Shown: in pieces, positions 9,302 to 17,796 of the stretch | Layout of the letters: every line of letters starts with the position of its first letter | Position numbering within the stretch: position 1 is the first letter of the stretch | Program-made: the position numbers and the translations under genes | Notes under the pieces: generated by a model | The model's input: only the letters and a program-made list of their open reading frames with translations | Told to the model about the DNA's origin: nothing | Database searches by the model: none | Origin: an uncultured Phocaeicola sp. | GTDB lineage: Bacteria > Bacteroidota > Bacteroidia > Bacteroidales > Bacteroidaceae | Assembly (NCBI GenBank): GCA_944320135.1 | Contig: CALUGI010000004.1 | Coordinates: forward strand, 62,001-126,000 | Direction of reading: 5' to 3' | DNA: 64,000 bases

Positions 9302-9952
9302 TTATTCTACAAACATAATCTTGGCCGCATCGCGCGGTTTGGCTGCGGGAGCCTCATCCGGATAGCCGAAAGCGATGCAATAAAGCAGTTCGTAACCTTC
9401 GGGGATGTTCAGGCGCTTCAGATAATCGGCAGCTTCAGGCTCTGTCTGCATGAAACGGGTTGGAGAGCCCAAGCAACAGGAACCGATGCCCATCGACCAA
9501 GCGGAAAGCACCATATTTTCACCTAACAGTCCGCAGTCCACTTGCGAGAAGTCATACGACTTGTCGCTCGCTATAAACACCACTGTAGGCGCATTGCGGA
9601 ACATATTCTTGAACGAAGGGTCTTCGGCCGCTTTCGGATTCTTTTTCTTATAGACTTCCGTAATGCCGTTGATATACTCCGGATTGTCTACCACACGAAT
9701 TGCCCACGACTGCTTGTTCTGTCCGTTCGGCGCATTGATTCCGCAGTTCAAGATAATCTGCATCGTATCGCGGTCAACCGCCTGCGGTTTGTACTGGCGG
9801 ATGCTCCGGCGAGTCATAATCGTTTCAATCACTTGGTTATCCGCACTCTCTTGTTCAGTCTCCGCAATTGTCCGGGCCTGTTGGCCGCCTCCGCCGCATC
9901 CTGCCAACGGAAAAAGCAATGCGGCCATTGCCATTGATTTCAGTTTTCTCAT
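9302..9952 (-). CDS. Nitroreductase-family lipoprotein
   Basis: About 216 residues. A lipoprotein signal MRKLKSMAMAALLFPLAGC gives a lipidated Cys at residue 19, followed by an FMN-dependent nitroreductase fold: TRRSIRQYKPQ (FMN phosphate binding), NGQNKQSW, and a C-terminal CIAFGYPDE segment. An exported nitroreductase is unusual but does occur in Bacteroides. Start choice: the promoter box TATATTTG at 9977-9984 gives an 18-nt leader to the ATG at 9952 but only about 6 nt to the ATG at 9964. Substrate unknown. Confidence 0.82.
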   Translation of the reverse strand: MRKLKSMAMAALLFPLAGCGGGGQQARTIAETEQESADNQVIETIMTRRSIRQYKPQAVDRDTMQIILNCGINAPNGQNKQSWAIRVVDNPEYINGITEVYKKKNPKAAEDPSFKNMFRNAPTVVFIASDKSYDFSQVDCGLLGENMVLSAWSMGIGSCCLGSPTRFMQTEPEAADYLKRLNIPEGYELLYCIAFGYPDEAPAAKPRDAAKIMFVE

Positions 9953-9976
9953 AGATTTACGCATAAATGGTTTACG

Positions 9977-9984
9977 CAAATATA
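9977..9984 (-). promoter_or_regulatory. -7 promoter element of the nitroreductase gene
   Basis: Minus strand TATATTTG, an exact TAnnTTTG match. It supports translation from 9952. Confidence 0.5.
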
Positions 9985-10204
9985 TCCAAGTTTGCAAATT
10001 CCGGAAACGCCGGGATGAAAAGTTTATCTTTCTTTAATGAACTGCCGTGCAACCGGCCTCCCGGAGCGAATACCAAATCCGAGTGCGTCCGAACGTCTCT
10101 TTCTTAGCCGACACGCCAATCGCGCAGCCTTACACTTCCAGAGACAAAAATGTAAAAAGACAAAAGAATACGGCAAAAAGCGGGCGAAAACGGCGCAAAA
10201 CCGG

Positions 10205-10212
10205 TAAGTTTG
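10205..10212 (+). promoter_or_regulatory. -7 promoter element of mnmA copy 1
   Basis: TAAGTTTG, 24 nt before the ATG at 10237. Confidence 0.5.
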
Positions 10213-10236
10213 CACACTAAATCAGAAAGGCTTCCA

Positions 10237-11292
10237 ATGAACGACAAAAAGGCATTGCTCGGAATGAGCGGAGGAACGGACAGCTCTGTCTCCGCACTGC
10301 TGCTTCAAGATGCAGGGTATGAAGTGACCGGAATCACGTTCCGATTCTACGAGAAGGACAATGACAGGGAATACATAGACGACGCACGCGATTTGTGCGA
10401 ACGACTGGGCATCCCCCACATCGTATATGACGCGAGAGAGGCGTTTCAGGAAAAGATTGTCCGCTATTTCATCTTCGAATACATGGAAGGGCGCACCCCC
10501 GTCCCCTGCACGCTATGCAACAACAACCTGAAATGGCCGTTGCTGAGGAAGGTGGCAGACGAACTCGGCATCTCCCGCCTCGCCACCGGACACTACGTGC
10601 GGAAACGGTTCGCCGACGGGCATTGGCATATCGTCTGCGGGACGGATGCCGACAAAGACCAGTCGTTTTTCCTGTGGGGGCTTCCGCAAGACATCTTGGA
10701 GCGGATGCTGCTCCCGATGGGCGGACTGACCAAAGCGCAGGTGCGCGAGATTGCGGCGGAACGGGGGTTCACCAAAGCGGCAGGAAAGAGGGACAGCTTA
10801 GGGGTGTGCTTCTGTCCAGGAGACTACCGGAGCTTCCTGAAACGGCACGCGGCCCCGAACGTCATCGAACCGGGACGTTTCTACGACGAAGACGGGACGG
10901 AAATCGGCCGGCACGAGGGGTATCCGTTCTACACCATAGGCCAGCGGAGGAAGCTCGGAGTGCATCTGAACAAGGCTTTGTTCGTGAAAGACATCGACCC
11001 GGCCTCGAACCGCATCGTGCTCAGCGACCGGATTCAAAGTCTGGAAAAGCATGAAATGTATCTGAAAGGCTGGAATGCCCCCAATCCGGAAGCCTTGTTC
11101 GGGAAAGAAGACGTTATCGTAAAAATCCGCTACCGGAAACAAGCCAACCGATGCACGGTCTGTCTTGCAGACAACGGACTGCTCCGGGTGGAACTTCACG
11201 AGCCGCTGGCATCCGTAGCTTTGGGGCAGGCCGCCGTTTTCTATCGCGGAGACACGGTGCTGGGCGGCGGAATCATCGAAAAAGCGCGCTGA
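10237..11292 (+). CDS. mnmA: tRNA-specific 2-thiouridylase, paralogue 1
   Basis: About 351 residues. It adenylates and thiolates U34 of tRNA(Lys/Glu/Gln). The PP-loop is [14 protein letters not shown], with Thr where Val is usual. The two catalytic cysteines are in [11 protein letters not shown] and in [12 protein letters not shown]. The GQRRKLGVH region and the C-terminal beta barrel are present. The start at 10237 begins the conserved fold and follows a TAAGTTTG promoter. A second paralogue lies at 34631-35776; the PP-loop and Cys regions differ enough that the two may act on different tRNAs or sulfur donors. Confidence 0.9.
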   Translation: MNDKKALLGMSGGTDSSVSALLLQDAGYEVTGITFRFYEKDNDREYIDDARDLCERLGIPHIVYDAREAFQEKIVRYFIFEYMEGRTPVPCTLCNNNLKWPLLRKVADELGISRLATGHYVRKRFADGHWHIVCGTDADKDQSFFLWGLPQDILERMLLPMGGLTKAQVREIAAERGFTKAAGKRDSLGVCFCPGDYRSFLKRHAAPNVIEPGRFYDEDGTEIGRHEGYPFYTIGQRRKLGVHLNKALFVKDIDPASNRIVLSDRIQSLEKHEMYLKGWNAPNPEALFGKEDVIVKIRYRKQANRCTVCLADNGLLRVELHEPLASVALGQAAVFYRGDTVLGGGIIEKAR

Positions 11293-11299
11293 CGTTTCA

Positions 11300-11345
11300 T
11301 AAAAACGCCCCGGACTTTCAGACGAAACGCCGGGGCTTTTCTTAA
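11300..11345. repeat. Repeat array (copy 3) forming the mnmA/TonB-receptor terminator
   Basis: Two units, AAACGCCCCGGACTTTCAGAC and GAAACGCCGGGGCTTTTC. GCCCCGG (11307-11313) pairs with CCGGGGC (11330-11336), flanked by A and T runs, so it can terminate both converging transcripts. Confidence 0.7.
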
Positions 11346-11358
11346 AAATCCGGAGAGC

Positions 11359-13413
11359 TTACCACTTCAGCCTCCACACGGCTCCCGCACGCACCCAGAT
11401 GCCGGGCTGGGGGATGTTGCCGTAATCGTAATAAGAAACGTTCAGCAAATTGTTGGCTTCCGCATAAAGCCGACAAGAAGAAGCGTCCCACGAGAGGCGC
11501 GCGTCGAGCAGCGAATAGGGCCGGTACGGACTCATCGCCCCGTTTTGCTCGTAATTGCCCGCACGGTCCTGCCAGCGGTAAGACAGGTGCAGGTTCAGAT
11601 TGCGCCACAAGCGCAAATCGGCTTGCCCCACCGCCTTGTGGCGAAGATACTCCAGCGCATACCTCGACTGCACGTCAGGCTCCGTCTTCTTGTCCTGGCT
11701 GATATAGCCGTATGCCAGCCTCAACCGCCGGAACCACGAACGGCGGTGCAGGAGTTCGTCAAAGTCTATGTGCAGCGAAGCCTCCACCCCGGCAGTGTTC
11801 ACTTCGGCATGGTTGACCGACTTCCAAGGCGCGTCGGCCCCTTCCGACAAGTCCTTTATCCAGTCTATCAGGTCCGTGCCGTGATAGCGGTACAGGCATA
11901 CGCTCCCCTGAAGGCCCGGAGCAAGGTATTTCACGCCCGCCTCGTATGCCTTCATTTCTTCCGGCCTCAGATACTTGTCGGCCTTGTAGCCTTCCACCGA
12001 ATAATAAAGCTCTGTAAACGTGGGCATCCTCAGCGAAGTGTTGAACGAGGCGTAAAGTTTCCAGTTGTCGGCAAACCGCCAACTTGCGTCCACGCCGGGA
12101 TAAAAGCGGAAGTCCATCTCGTTTCCGGTGTTCTTTACGGCTATCACTCCCGCCGAAAGCGTGAACCTTCTCAGCAGAATGTTGTGTTCCACGTGAAAAC
12201 TCAAGTTCGTCCGGTTCAGCCCCACCGTATATTCTCCCCCCTCCGGGGCAGGTTTCGGGAAACGGAGCGGCTCGCCCAATGTAGTGCTGACCACCCCTTC
12301 GTTGCGGAACTCCGCGCCGAAAGCGGTCTTCCCCAAGAAAGTTTCCAATGTATTGTTCAGATTCAGGCCGAACACGTCCGTCCGATGATAGTTGAACGGC
12401 ACAGACTCCGGACGGCCTCGCACCAATTCGAAGCGGTCTTCCGTGCGGTTCCAATAAGCCGACGGCTTGAAACGGTAGGACTCCCCTTTCGTTTCCGCTT
12501 GGACGGCGGTGAAATACTTGCGCACGTGCTCGAACTGGTCGTCATATTTTGCGCTATAGAAGGTGTTCGCCCCGTAATCTTTCTGCGAGAACCCGACATG
12601 CCACCGCACGTCTGCCCCCTCGTGGGCGTATCTTCCCTGATAAAAAGCCTTGGCTTGCCTGAAGTCGCCGTTCAGACGCCCTGCGGCATTCCGGCTGAAT
12701 CCGTCGCTCCGGCTGAAACTTCCGGAAATCTGGTTGCTGAACGCGCCCTTCGTCAGGTTTACATGGCCGCCTCCGTCGAAGAAGCCATACGAACCGCCTT
12801 CGGCACGCACCTCCGCGCCGCTCTCCGCATCCGGACGGGTCACCACATTGATGGCTCCGACTAACGACGATGTGCCGTACACGCGTCCGGCAGGCCCTTC
12901 AAGCACTTCAATCCGTTCTATCTCACTAATGTCTACAGGAAAATCAGCCGTATTGTGGCCGGTCTGGGGGTCACAGATATTGATTCCGTTCAGCAGGACA
13001 GTGATTTGGTCGAACGTCCCCCCTCTGATGCTGATGTCCGTTTGTACTCCCATGTCTCCCCGCTGGCGGACATCCACTCCAACGGCATACTTCAACAAGT
13101 CGTTTACACTTTGCGCAGGCGCCGCAGCAATGTCGTCGCGGTCGAGCACAGTTACCATCCGCGCCGCCTGTCCGACGGCCATCGGAACGCGCGTGCCGGT
13201 CACTTCCACCTCTTCCAGCTCATACCGCATCTCCTTCGCATGGTTTTCCGTCTGGGCCGAAACGGAGTCGACATTGGCGAATGTCAGCATGGCCACCGGC
13301 AACACGCCGATTGTCACCTCCACTTTCAAGCTCATGAAAACAGCGTAGGGACGGCGGGTGAAGTGCTTGAAGCGTACAGCGCTGCTGCGTCTCTGAATGC
13401 TTTCTTTTTTCAT
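11359..13413 (-). CDS. TonB-dependent outer-membrane receptor
   Basis: About 684 residues, in the size class of BtuB and siderophore receptors rather than of SusC. The order is a long, unusual N-terminal leader (residues 1-54, including QRRSSAVRFKHFTRRPYAVF and a hydrophobic stretch), a plug domain beginning EEVEVTGTRVPM (about 65-175, with SIRGGTFDQITVLLNGI), and a 22-strand barrel ending in an aromatic residue-rich WVRAGAVWRLKW. There is no SusD partner. The substrate is unknown: no cobalamin riboswitch or iron box is visible upstream. The start at 13413 is the first Met of the conserved leader; the longer frame upstream lacks similarity. Confidence 0.88.
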   Translation of the reverse strand: MKKESIQRRSSAVRFKHFTRRPYAVFMSLKVEVTIGVLPVAMLTFANVDSVSAQTENHAKEMRYELEEVEVTGTRVPMAVGQAARMVTVLDRDDIAAAPAQSVNDLLKYAVGVDVRQRGDMGVQTDISIRGGTFDQITVLLNGINICDPQTGHNTADFPVDISEIERIEVLEGPAGRVYGTSSLVGAINVVTRPDAESGAEVRAEGGSYGFFDGGGHVNLTKGAFSNQISGSFSRSDGFSRNAAGRLNGDFRQAKAFYQGRYAHEGADVRWHVGFSQKDYGANTFYSAKYDDQFEHVRKYFTAVQAETKGESYRFKPSAYWNRTEDRFELVRGRPESVPFNYHRTDVFGLNLNNTLETFLGKTAFGAEFRNEGVVSTTLGEPLRFPKPAPEGGEYTVGLNRTNLSFHVEHNILLRRFTLSAGVIAVKNTGNEMDFRFYPGVDASWRFADNWKLYASFNTSLRMPTFTELYYSVEGYKADKYLRPEEMKAYEAGVKYLAPGLQGSVCLYRYHGTDLIDWIKDLSEGADAPWKSVNHAEVNTAGVEASLHIDFDELLHRRSWFRRLRLAYGYISQDKKTEPDVQSRYALEYLRHKAVGQADLRLWRNLNLHLSYRWQDRAGNYEQNGAMSPYRPYSLLDARLSWDASSCRLYAEANNLLNVSYYDYGNIPQPGIWVRAGAVWRLKW

Positions 13414-13597
13414 TTGTGAATAAATTGAGTTAATAAATGCGGCGCAAAGAAAAGACAAATAAGTTTCCGCTCCAAACTTTCCGCCGCAAGATTCGCATCC
13501 CGCCAATGACTAAACAATCCTAAAAGCATTACAAATCATTAAAGAGCAGAGAATGGTCTTGTTTTTATGCTTATCTTCGTAAAAAAGATACCGGATT

Positions 13598-13891
13598 ATG
13601 GAAAAAACATTATTCTTAGCCGCAAGCGTCCAGGACGCTTACATCATCCAGTTCTGGGCAAGACTGGACGCATTGGTGCAGATGTACAACGAAAGGTTCA
13701 GCAACATCGTCTTCACCGACCTGAAAGAGAAAGAGGCGAACATCTTCTTCGTCTACGTAAAGACCAAAGAAAAAGAAGAGTTCGAAACGCTCAAAAACGC
13801 ATGTGAGGACTTCGCCGAAGACGCCTCCAGACTGATTCCAAGCGATTACGTCACGCTCAACGTGTTTGTCGACAATCTGGCGAAGCAATAA
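13598..13891 (+). CDS. Small conserved hypothetical protein
   Basis: A 97-residue, acidic, soluble protein starting MEKTLFLAASVQDAYIIQFW. It has no signal peptide, Cys or His cluster. I do not recognise a characterised domain. A weak -7 box (TATCTTCG at 13572-13579) precedes it and a strong terminator follows at 13903-13950, so it is probably a monocistronic expressed gene. GC content and codon use look like its neighbours. Confidence 0.7.
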   Translation: MEKTLFLAASVQDAYIIQFWARLDALVQMYNERFSNIVFTDLKEKEANIFFVYVKTKEKEEFETLKNACEDFAEDASRLIPSDYVTLNVFVDNLAKQ

Positions 13892-13901
13892 GCGAAATAA
13901 A

Positions 13902-13951
13902 GAACCGGCTCGCTCCGAACAGTCGTTATGACGTTTGGGGCGAGCCGGGAT
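13902..13951 (+). terminator. Terminator hairpin after the 97-residue protein gene
   Basis: CCGGCTCGCTCCGAAC pairs with GTTTGGGGCGAGCCGG around a 12-nt loop. The T run is weak. Confidence 0.55.
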
Positions 13952-13961
13952 TATGGTTCTG

Positions 13962-14081
13962 TCAATAACATCCACAATCATTCCACATCTTTTGCAATGT
14001 GTTTTCTAAGTCTTTATCAGTAGTCAGATTATAAGCAATTTCAATGTCTTTACAAGGTGCCTGCTTTCTACGTTGTTGCAT
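13962..14081 (-). CDS. Possible 39-residue small protein
   Basis: An ATG-initiated frame encodes a 39-residue peptide beginning MQQRRKQAPCKDIEIAYN and ending KMWNDCGCY. It is in the 338-bp stretch between 13892 and 14229, in sequence clearly more AT-rich than the surroundings. It is too short for family assignment, has no convincing ribosome-binding site or exact -7 box, and could equally be the tail of a lost gene. Confidence 0.25.
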   Translation of the reverse strand: MQQRRKQAPCKDIEIAYNLTTDKDLENTLQKMWNDCGCY

Positions 14082-14194
14082 TCTACAAATAACACGAAAA
14101 GAAGAAAGACAAGCCGTCATGTCCCGTGACTTGACCGCTCAAAACGCGGGACTTGCCCCGTCAGCTTTCGCACCCGAACGGTATAAAAACAAAA

Positions 14195-14220
14195 GAACGC
14201 GAGACAAAAGCCTCGCATTC
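14195..14220 (-). terminator. Terminator of the U32 protein gene
   Basis: GAACGCGAG (14195-14203) pairs with CTCGCATTC (14212-14220). On the minus strand it ends in TTTTG. It lies just after the stop codon. Confidence 0.6.
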
Positions 14221-14229
14221 TTCTGTCAA

Positions 14230-15498
14230 TTATTGTTTGCCTTTCTTCAGTTCTTCCGAAGGAACCATGCGATAGAGCTTGTCGCTGGGGCGGATGCGGT
14301 CGGGGACTTTGAAGGAGACGTGCGCTCCTTTCTTCACCACGTCTACCGGCTTCAGGTCGACACGGGCTTCTTCGAGCGTTACGTACATCGCCCCTGTGGT
14401 GGGGCCTGTAATCAGCAGCTTGTCGCCGACCTTGATTTCGGCGGCTTCGATAAGGAACTCCGCCACGCCGATGTTCGAGAAATACTTGATGCCCTTCCCG
14501 GCATAGATTTTCTTTTCCGTCGCTTCCGAACCATAGTTCTTGCTCCATTCGCCCAGACGCTGGCCGAGGTAATACCCATTCCAGAATCCCCGGTTGAACA
14601 CCGTCTTCAAGCGTTCGTCCCAGTCTTTCACCTTTTCTTCGGTGAACGTGCCGTCGATGTACGACCGGATGGCTTCCTTGTAGCACTCTACCACCGTCTT
14701 TACGTACTCAGGGCCGCGAGCGCGTCCCTCGATTTTGAACACGCGCACGCCCGCCTCAATCATCTCGTCCATGAAATGGATAGTTTTCAGGTCCTTCGGC
14801 GACATGATGTATTTGTTGTCCACCTCCAGCTCGATGTCACTTTCCTTGTCCTTCACGATGTACGAGCGGCGGCACACCTGCATACAGGCGCCCCGGTTGG
14901 CCGAAGCGTTCAGCTCGTTCAAGCTCAGATAGCACTTGCCCGATACGGCCATGCACAACGCCCCGTGGCAAAACATCTCGATGCGCACCGGCTCGCCCAT
15001 CGGCCCCGTTATCCGCTGCTCCTGGATGGCATCGTATATCTTGCGCACCTGCTTCAGGTTCAGTTCGCGCGCCAGCACCACCACGTCGGCGAAGCGGGCA
15101 TAAAACTTCAATGCCTCTACGTTGCTGATGTTCAGCTGAGTGGAAAGATGCACCTCCTGCCCTATCCGGTTGCAGTAGTCCATCACCGCCACGTCTGCCG
15201 CAATCACCGCACTGATGCCCGCCTCCTTCGCCGCGTCCACAATCCTGCGCATCAGTTCGAGGTCCTCGTCGTAGATGATGGTGTTGACGGTCAAGTAGCT
15301 CTTTACCCCGTGCTCGTCGCATACCTTGGCGATTTCACGCAGGTCGTCAATGGTAAAAGTGTTTGCCGATCGCGCGCGCATGTTCAGGCTCTCGATGCCG
15401 AAATAGACGGAATCGGCTCCCGCATGAAGGGCGGCTGCCAGCGATTCGCGCGAACCCACCGGAGCCATTATCTCAAAATCCTTGATTGAATGATTCAT
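14230..15498 (-). CDS. U32 family protein, TrhP/YegQ-like tRNA hydroxylation protein
   Basis: A 422-residue member of the former peptidase U32 family. The TIM-barrel begins IMAPVGSRESLAAALHAGAD, and the conserved Cys-containing stretch is EMFCHGALCMAVSGKCYLS followed by NRGACMQVCRRSY, the cysteines thought to bind an Fe-S cluster. E. coli TrhP is required for prephenate-dependent 5-hydroxyuridine formation at tRNA position 34. It is divergent from a dihydrouridine synthase gene, which supports a tRNA modification role. The true activity in Bacteroidota has not been shown from sequence alone. Confidence 0.85.
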   Translation of the reverse strand: MNHSIKDFEIMAPVGSRESLAAALHAGADSVYFGIESLNMRARSANTFTIDDLREIAKVCDEHGVKSYLTVNTIIYDEDLELMRRIVDAAKEAGISAVIAADVAVMDYCNRIGQEVHLSTQLNISNVEALKFYARFADVVVLARELNLKQVRKIYDAIQEQRITGPMGEPVRIEMFCHGALCMAVSGKCYLSLNELNASANRGACMQVCRRSYIVKDKESDIELEVDNKYIMSPKDLKTIHFMDEMIEAGVRVFKIEGRARGPEYVKTVVECYKEAIRSYIDGTFTEEKVKDWDERLKTVFNRGFWNGYYLGQRLGEWSKNYGSEATEKKIYAGKGIKYFSNIGVAEFLIEAAEIKVGDKLLITGPTTGAMYVTLEEARVDLKPVDVVKKGAHVSFKVPDRIRPSDKLYRMVPSEELKKGKQ

Positions 15499-15517
15499 TT
15501 CCTTTTCAATTGGTTGG

Positions 15518-15571
15518 GCCGCAAAGGTAGTTATTTTTCGGGATATAATAAAATTTCGCTACCTTTGCGGC
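15518..15571. promoter_or_regulatory. Palindromic divergent promoter between trhP-like and dus genes
   Basis: A perfect 13-nt inverted repeat: GCCGCAAAGGTAG at 15518-15530 and CTACCTTTGCGGC at 15559-15571. Each arm contains a -7 element TACCTTTG (minus strand 15522-15529, plus strand 15560-15567) reading outward to the two tRNA-modification genes. The 28-nt spacer is AT-rich. Confidence 0.7.
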
Positions 15572-15585
15572 TCAATATCAACGGA

Positions 15586-16593
15586 ATGAAAATAAGAGAC
15601 ATCGACTTGGGAGACAAGCCCGTGGTGCTTGCCCCGATGGAGGACGTGACCGACCCGGCCTTCCGCCTGCTCTGCAAGGAGTTCGGGTCCGACTTGGTCT
15701 ATACGGAGTTCGTATCGAGCGACGCGCTGATCCGCTCGGTAGGGAAAACCATGCTCAAGCTGAACATCAGCGACAAAGAGCGGCCCGTGGCCATACAGAT
15801 TTACGGAAAAGATACAGACACGATGGTGGAAGCCGCACGCATCGTGGAGGAAGCCCGTCCGGACATCCTCGATCTCAACTTCGGATGCCCGGTGAAGCGC
15901 GTGGCCGGGAAGGGCGCCGGAGCCGGAATGCTCCAGAACGTGCCGAAGATGCTGGAAATCACCCGTGCGGTGGTGGATGCCGTAAAGATTCCGGTCACGG
16001 TAAAAACCCGTTTGGGCTGGGATGCGGAACACAAAATCATTGTCAGTCTCGCCGAACAGTTGCAGGATTGCGGCATCGAGGCGCTCACCGTCCACGGACG
16101 CACGCGGGCGCAGATGTACACGGGCGAGGCCGACTGGACGCTCATCGGCGAAGTGAAGAAGAATCCCCGGATGCGCATCCCCGTCATCGGGAACGGCGAC
16201 ATCACCACGCCCCAGCGCGCCAAGGAATGTTTTGACCGATACGGAGTGGATGCCGTGATGATAGGCCGCGCCAGCTTCGGCCGCCCGTGGATATTCAAGG
16301 AAGTGAAGCATTACTTGGAAACGGGCGAAGAACTCCCTCCCCTCTCCTTCAAATGGCGGATGGACGTGCTGCGCCGCGAGGTGCAGGACAGCGTAAACCT
16401 GCTCGACGAACGCCGGGGCATCCTCCACGTGCGCCGCCACCTGGCCGCATCGCCGCTCTTCAAGGGAATCCCCAACTTCAGGGAAACGCGCATCGCCATG
16501 CTGCGTGCCGAGACGCTGGCCGAGCTGAACGGCATTCTCGACCGCATCGAGCAGACGTTCGGGAACGACGGAAACGCCGCCGGCACTTTCTAA
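15586..16593 (+). CDS. dus: tRNA-dihydrouridine synthase (DusB type)
   Basis: About 335 residues. This FMN enzyme reduces uridine in the tRNA D-loop or arm. The N-terminal FMN site is VVLAPMEDVTDPAFR, the motif ILDLNFGCPVKRVAGKGAGA contains the catalytic Cys, and HGRTRAQMYTG and VIGNGDITTPQRA are conserved. The start at 15586 follows the TACCTTTG promoter; the longer frame begins upstream of it and is rejected. The last codons (GNDGNAAGTF) come from a copy of the dispersed repeat, and the stop overlaps that of the convergent DUF3810 gene by 3 nt. Confidence 0.92.
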   Translation: MKIRDIDLGDKPVVLAPMEDVTDPAFRLLCKEFGSDLVYTEFVSSDALIRSVGKTMLKLNISDKERPVAIQIYGKDTDTMVEAARIVEEARPDILDLNFGCPVKRVAGKGAGAGMLQNVPKMLEITRAVVDAVKIPVTVKTRLGWDAEHKIIVSLAEQLQDCGIEALTVHGRTRAQMYTGEADWTLIGEVKKNPRMRIPVIGNGDITTPQRAKECFDRYGVDAVMIGRASFGRPWIFKEVKHYLETGEELPPLSFKWRMDVLRREVQDSVNLLDERRGILHVRRHLAASPLFKGIPNFRETRIAMLRAETLAELNGILDRIEQTFGNDGNAAGTF

Positions 16594-16632
16594 AAAGCCG
16601 GCGGAGTTTCATGCAAAACCTCCGCGCGTTTT
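16566..16632. repeat. Repeat array (copy 4) spanning the ends of two convergent genes
   Basis: GAAACGCCGCCGGC (16571-16584, inside dus) pairs with GCCGGCGGAGTTTC (16597-16610, inside the DUF3810 gene) with one mismatch, around a T/A-rich loop. Further units continue into the DUF3810 gene. It is a bidirectional terminator built from coding sequence on both sides. Confidence 0.7.
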
Positions 16633-17696
16633 CCGGGCATCCGTTCAAACAGGTCGTATCCCTCCGGCAAGGCGAGAATCATCCCTATCACTTCTGCATA
16701 GTTCTTTTGGGCGGAAGGGATACGGTTTCCTTTGAGATACCATGAATAGAGGGTCTCCTGTATGCTCCCGATAAAGGGGCTGTAAAGCGCATCCCAATGG
16801 GCATATTTCATCCGCAGGCCGTCCAGTGCTTCCGGACGGACGGAAGCGACCAGCTTGGCGTATGCCGTTTCATCGAGCAAAGAACGGGCATTCGACAACA
16901 CGTAGGGAAGCAGGCCGAAATAGCCCGAATAGCGGACCGCAGGATGACGCGAACGGATGCAGACTTGATAAGCCCAGAAATTGGCTTCGGCCTCGCTGCT
17001 CACTCCCAACAGGTGGGAATATTCATGCGCGCATGTGAACGGATATTCTACGGGCAACAGCTTTTCGTTCAGCTGCGACTCAGAAAAGAAAGGCCCCATG
17101 AAGCCCAACACGCCCACGCCCGAATAAAGTCCGTTGAAAACGACCTGCTTGGGGTGCTGGTACGGACGGGGACGGGCAAGCCCGAAGCGCGGACTGACCG
17201 AAGCGAACACGGCCTTCAGTTCCTTCTCAAGTGTATCCTGCGAAGGCAGAGGACGTTCGGTGTAAGTCTTGTTCAAACTATCGGCGTAGGCATGAAGAAA
17301 ACGGCCGAACGTCTCCGCCCGATATTCGGCACGTTCCGTGCCGGAACGGACAAAGAAGTCGTGACGGAAATAATTGATGCCCCAACCCGCATAAAACCAG
17401 CACCAGACAATCAGCAGGAGTTCGGCCTCTCGCCGCAAGATTCTCCGCCAGGAAACTCCCTTTTTCCGCCCGGACAAAGGGACAAGCGCAAGCGCAATCA
17501 AGAAAATCACGACTATCCATTCTTCGAGCGAGAAAGGAATCCGGCTCACGCAAGCCGAGAGCAACGAGGAAACAAGCGGATACACTTCGCGCGCGTACCA
17601 CTCGCCGCAATCCGGAGAGAAGCGGCACACCAATATGAAGACCGCCAAAACTCCCTCGACGGTCCAGCGGGTATATCTTAATCTTTTCGTTTTCAT
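16590..17696 (-). CDS. DUF3810 membrane protein with HExxH-like motif
   Basis: A 368-residue Bacteroidota protein. Hydrophobic segments lie at about residues 13-28, 58-75 and 88-103. A large domain follows with FTCAHEYSHLLG (HE-x-x-H, near residue 220) and a downstream SSEAEANFWAYQ, a layout like zincin metallopeptidases. Family function is not established. A possible promoter TAACTTCG lies only 5 nt upstream of the ATG, which would leave almost no leader. The C-terminal residues are encoded by the repeat array shared with dus. Confidence 0.8.
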   Translation of the reverse strand: MKTKRLRYTRWTVEGVLAVFILVCRFSPDCGEWYAREVYPLVSSLLSACVSRIPFSLEEWIVVIFLIALALVPLSGRKKGVSWRRILRREAELLLIVWCWFYAGWGINYFRHDFFVRSGTERAEYRAETFGRFLHAYADSLNKTYTERPLPSQDTLEKELKAVFASVSPRFGLARPRPYQHPKQVVFNGLYSGVGVLGFMGPFFSESQLNEKLLPVEYPFTCAHEYSHLLGVSSEAEANFWAYQVCIRSRHPAVRYSGYFGLLPYVLSNARSLLDETAYAKLVASVRPEALDGLRMKYAHWDALYSPFIGSIQETLYSWYLKGNRIPSAQKNYAEVIGMILALPEGYDLFERMPGKRAEVLHETPPAF

Positions 17697-17763
17697 GCCC
17701 CGAAGTTACGAAAGTTTTCCGGCACGCCGCCTGCGAAAACGTTTGTTTTCCGACTTTTTTCAC

Positions 17764-17771
17764 TACCTTTG
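17764..17771 (+). promoter_or_regulatory. -7 promoter element of the SpmAB gene
   Basis: TACCTTTG, 25 nt before the ATG at 17797. Confidence 0.55.
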
Positions 17772-17796
17772 GCATCCGAATCAAAACGACACGGAC

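Noticed and set aside
9998-10040. Further repeat-like bases before mnmA copy 1
   Set aside because: Only one unit-like stretch (GGAAACGCCGGGATGAAAAG) is present, not enough to count as an array.
11545-12864. 439-residue frame opposite the TonB receptor
   Set aside because: Shadow of the receptor; no domain and a non-typical composition.
13414-13597. Cobalamin riboswitch before the TonB receptor
   Set aside because: The B12-box pattern and paired stems were looked for and not found in this 184-bp gap.
14121-14165. GTCCCG/CGGGAC hairpin and AAAACGCGGGACTTGCCCC
   Set aside because: It resembles one repeat unit but lacks a second; the stem is short.
14044-15489. 481-residue frame opposite the U32 protein gene
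   Set aside because: It is antisense to a well-conserved gene, with no recognisable domain; GC-rich third positions make long shadow frames.
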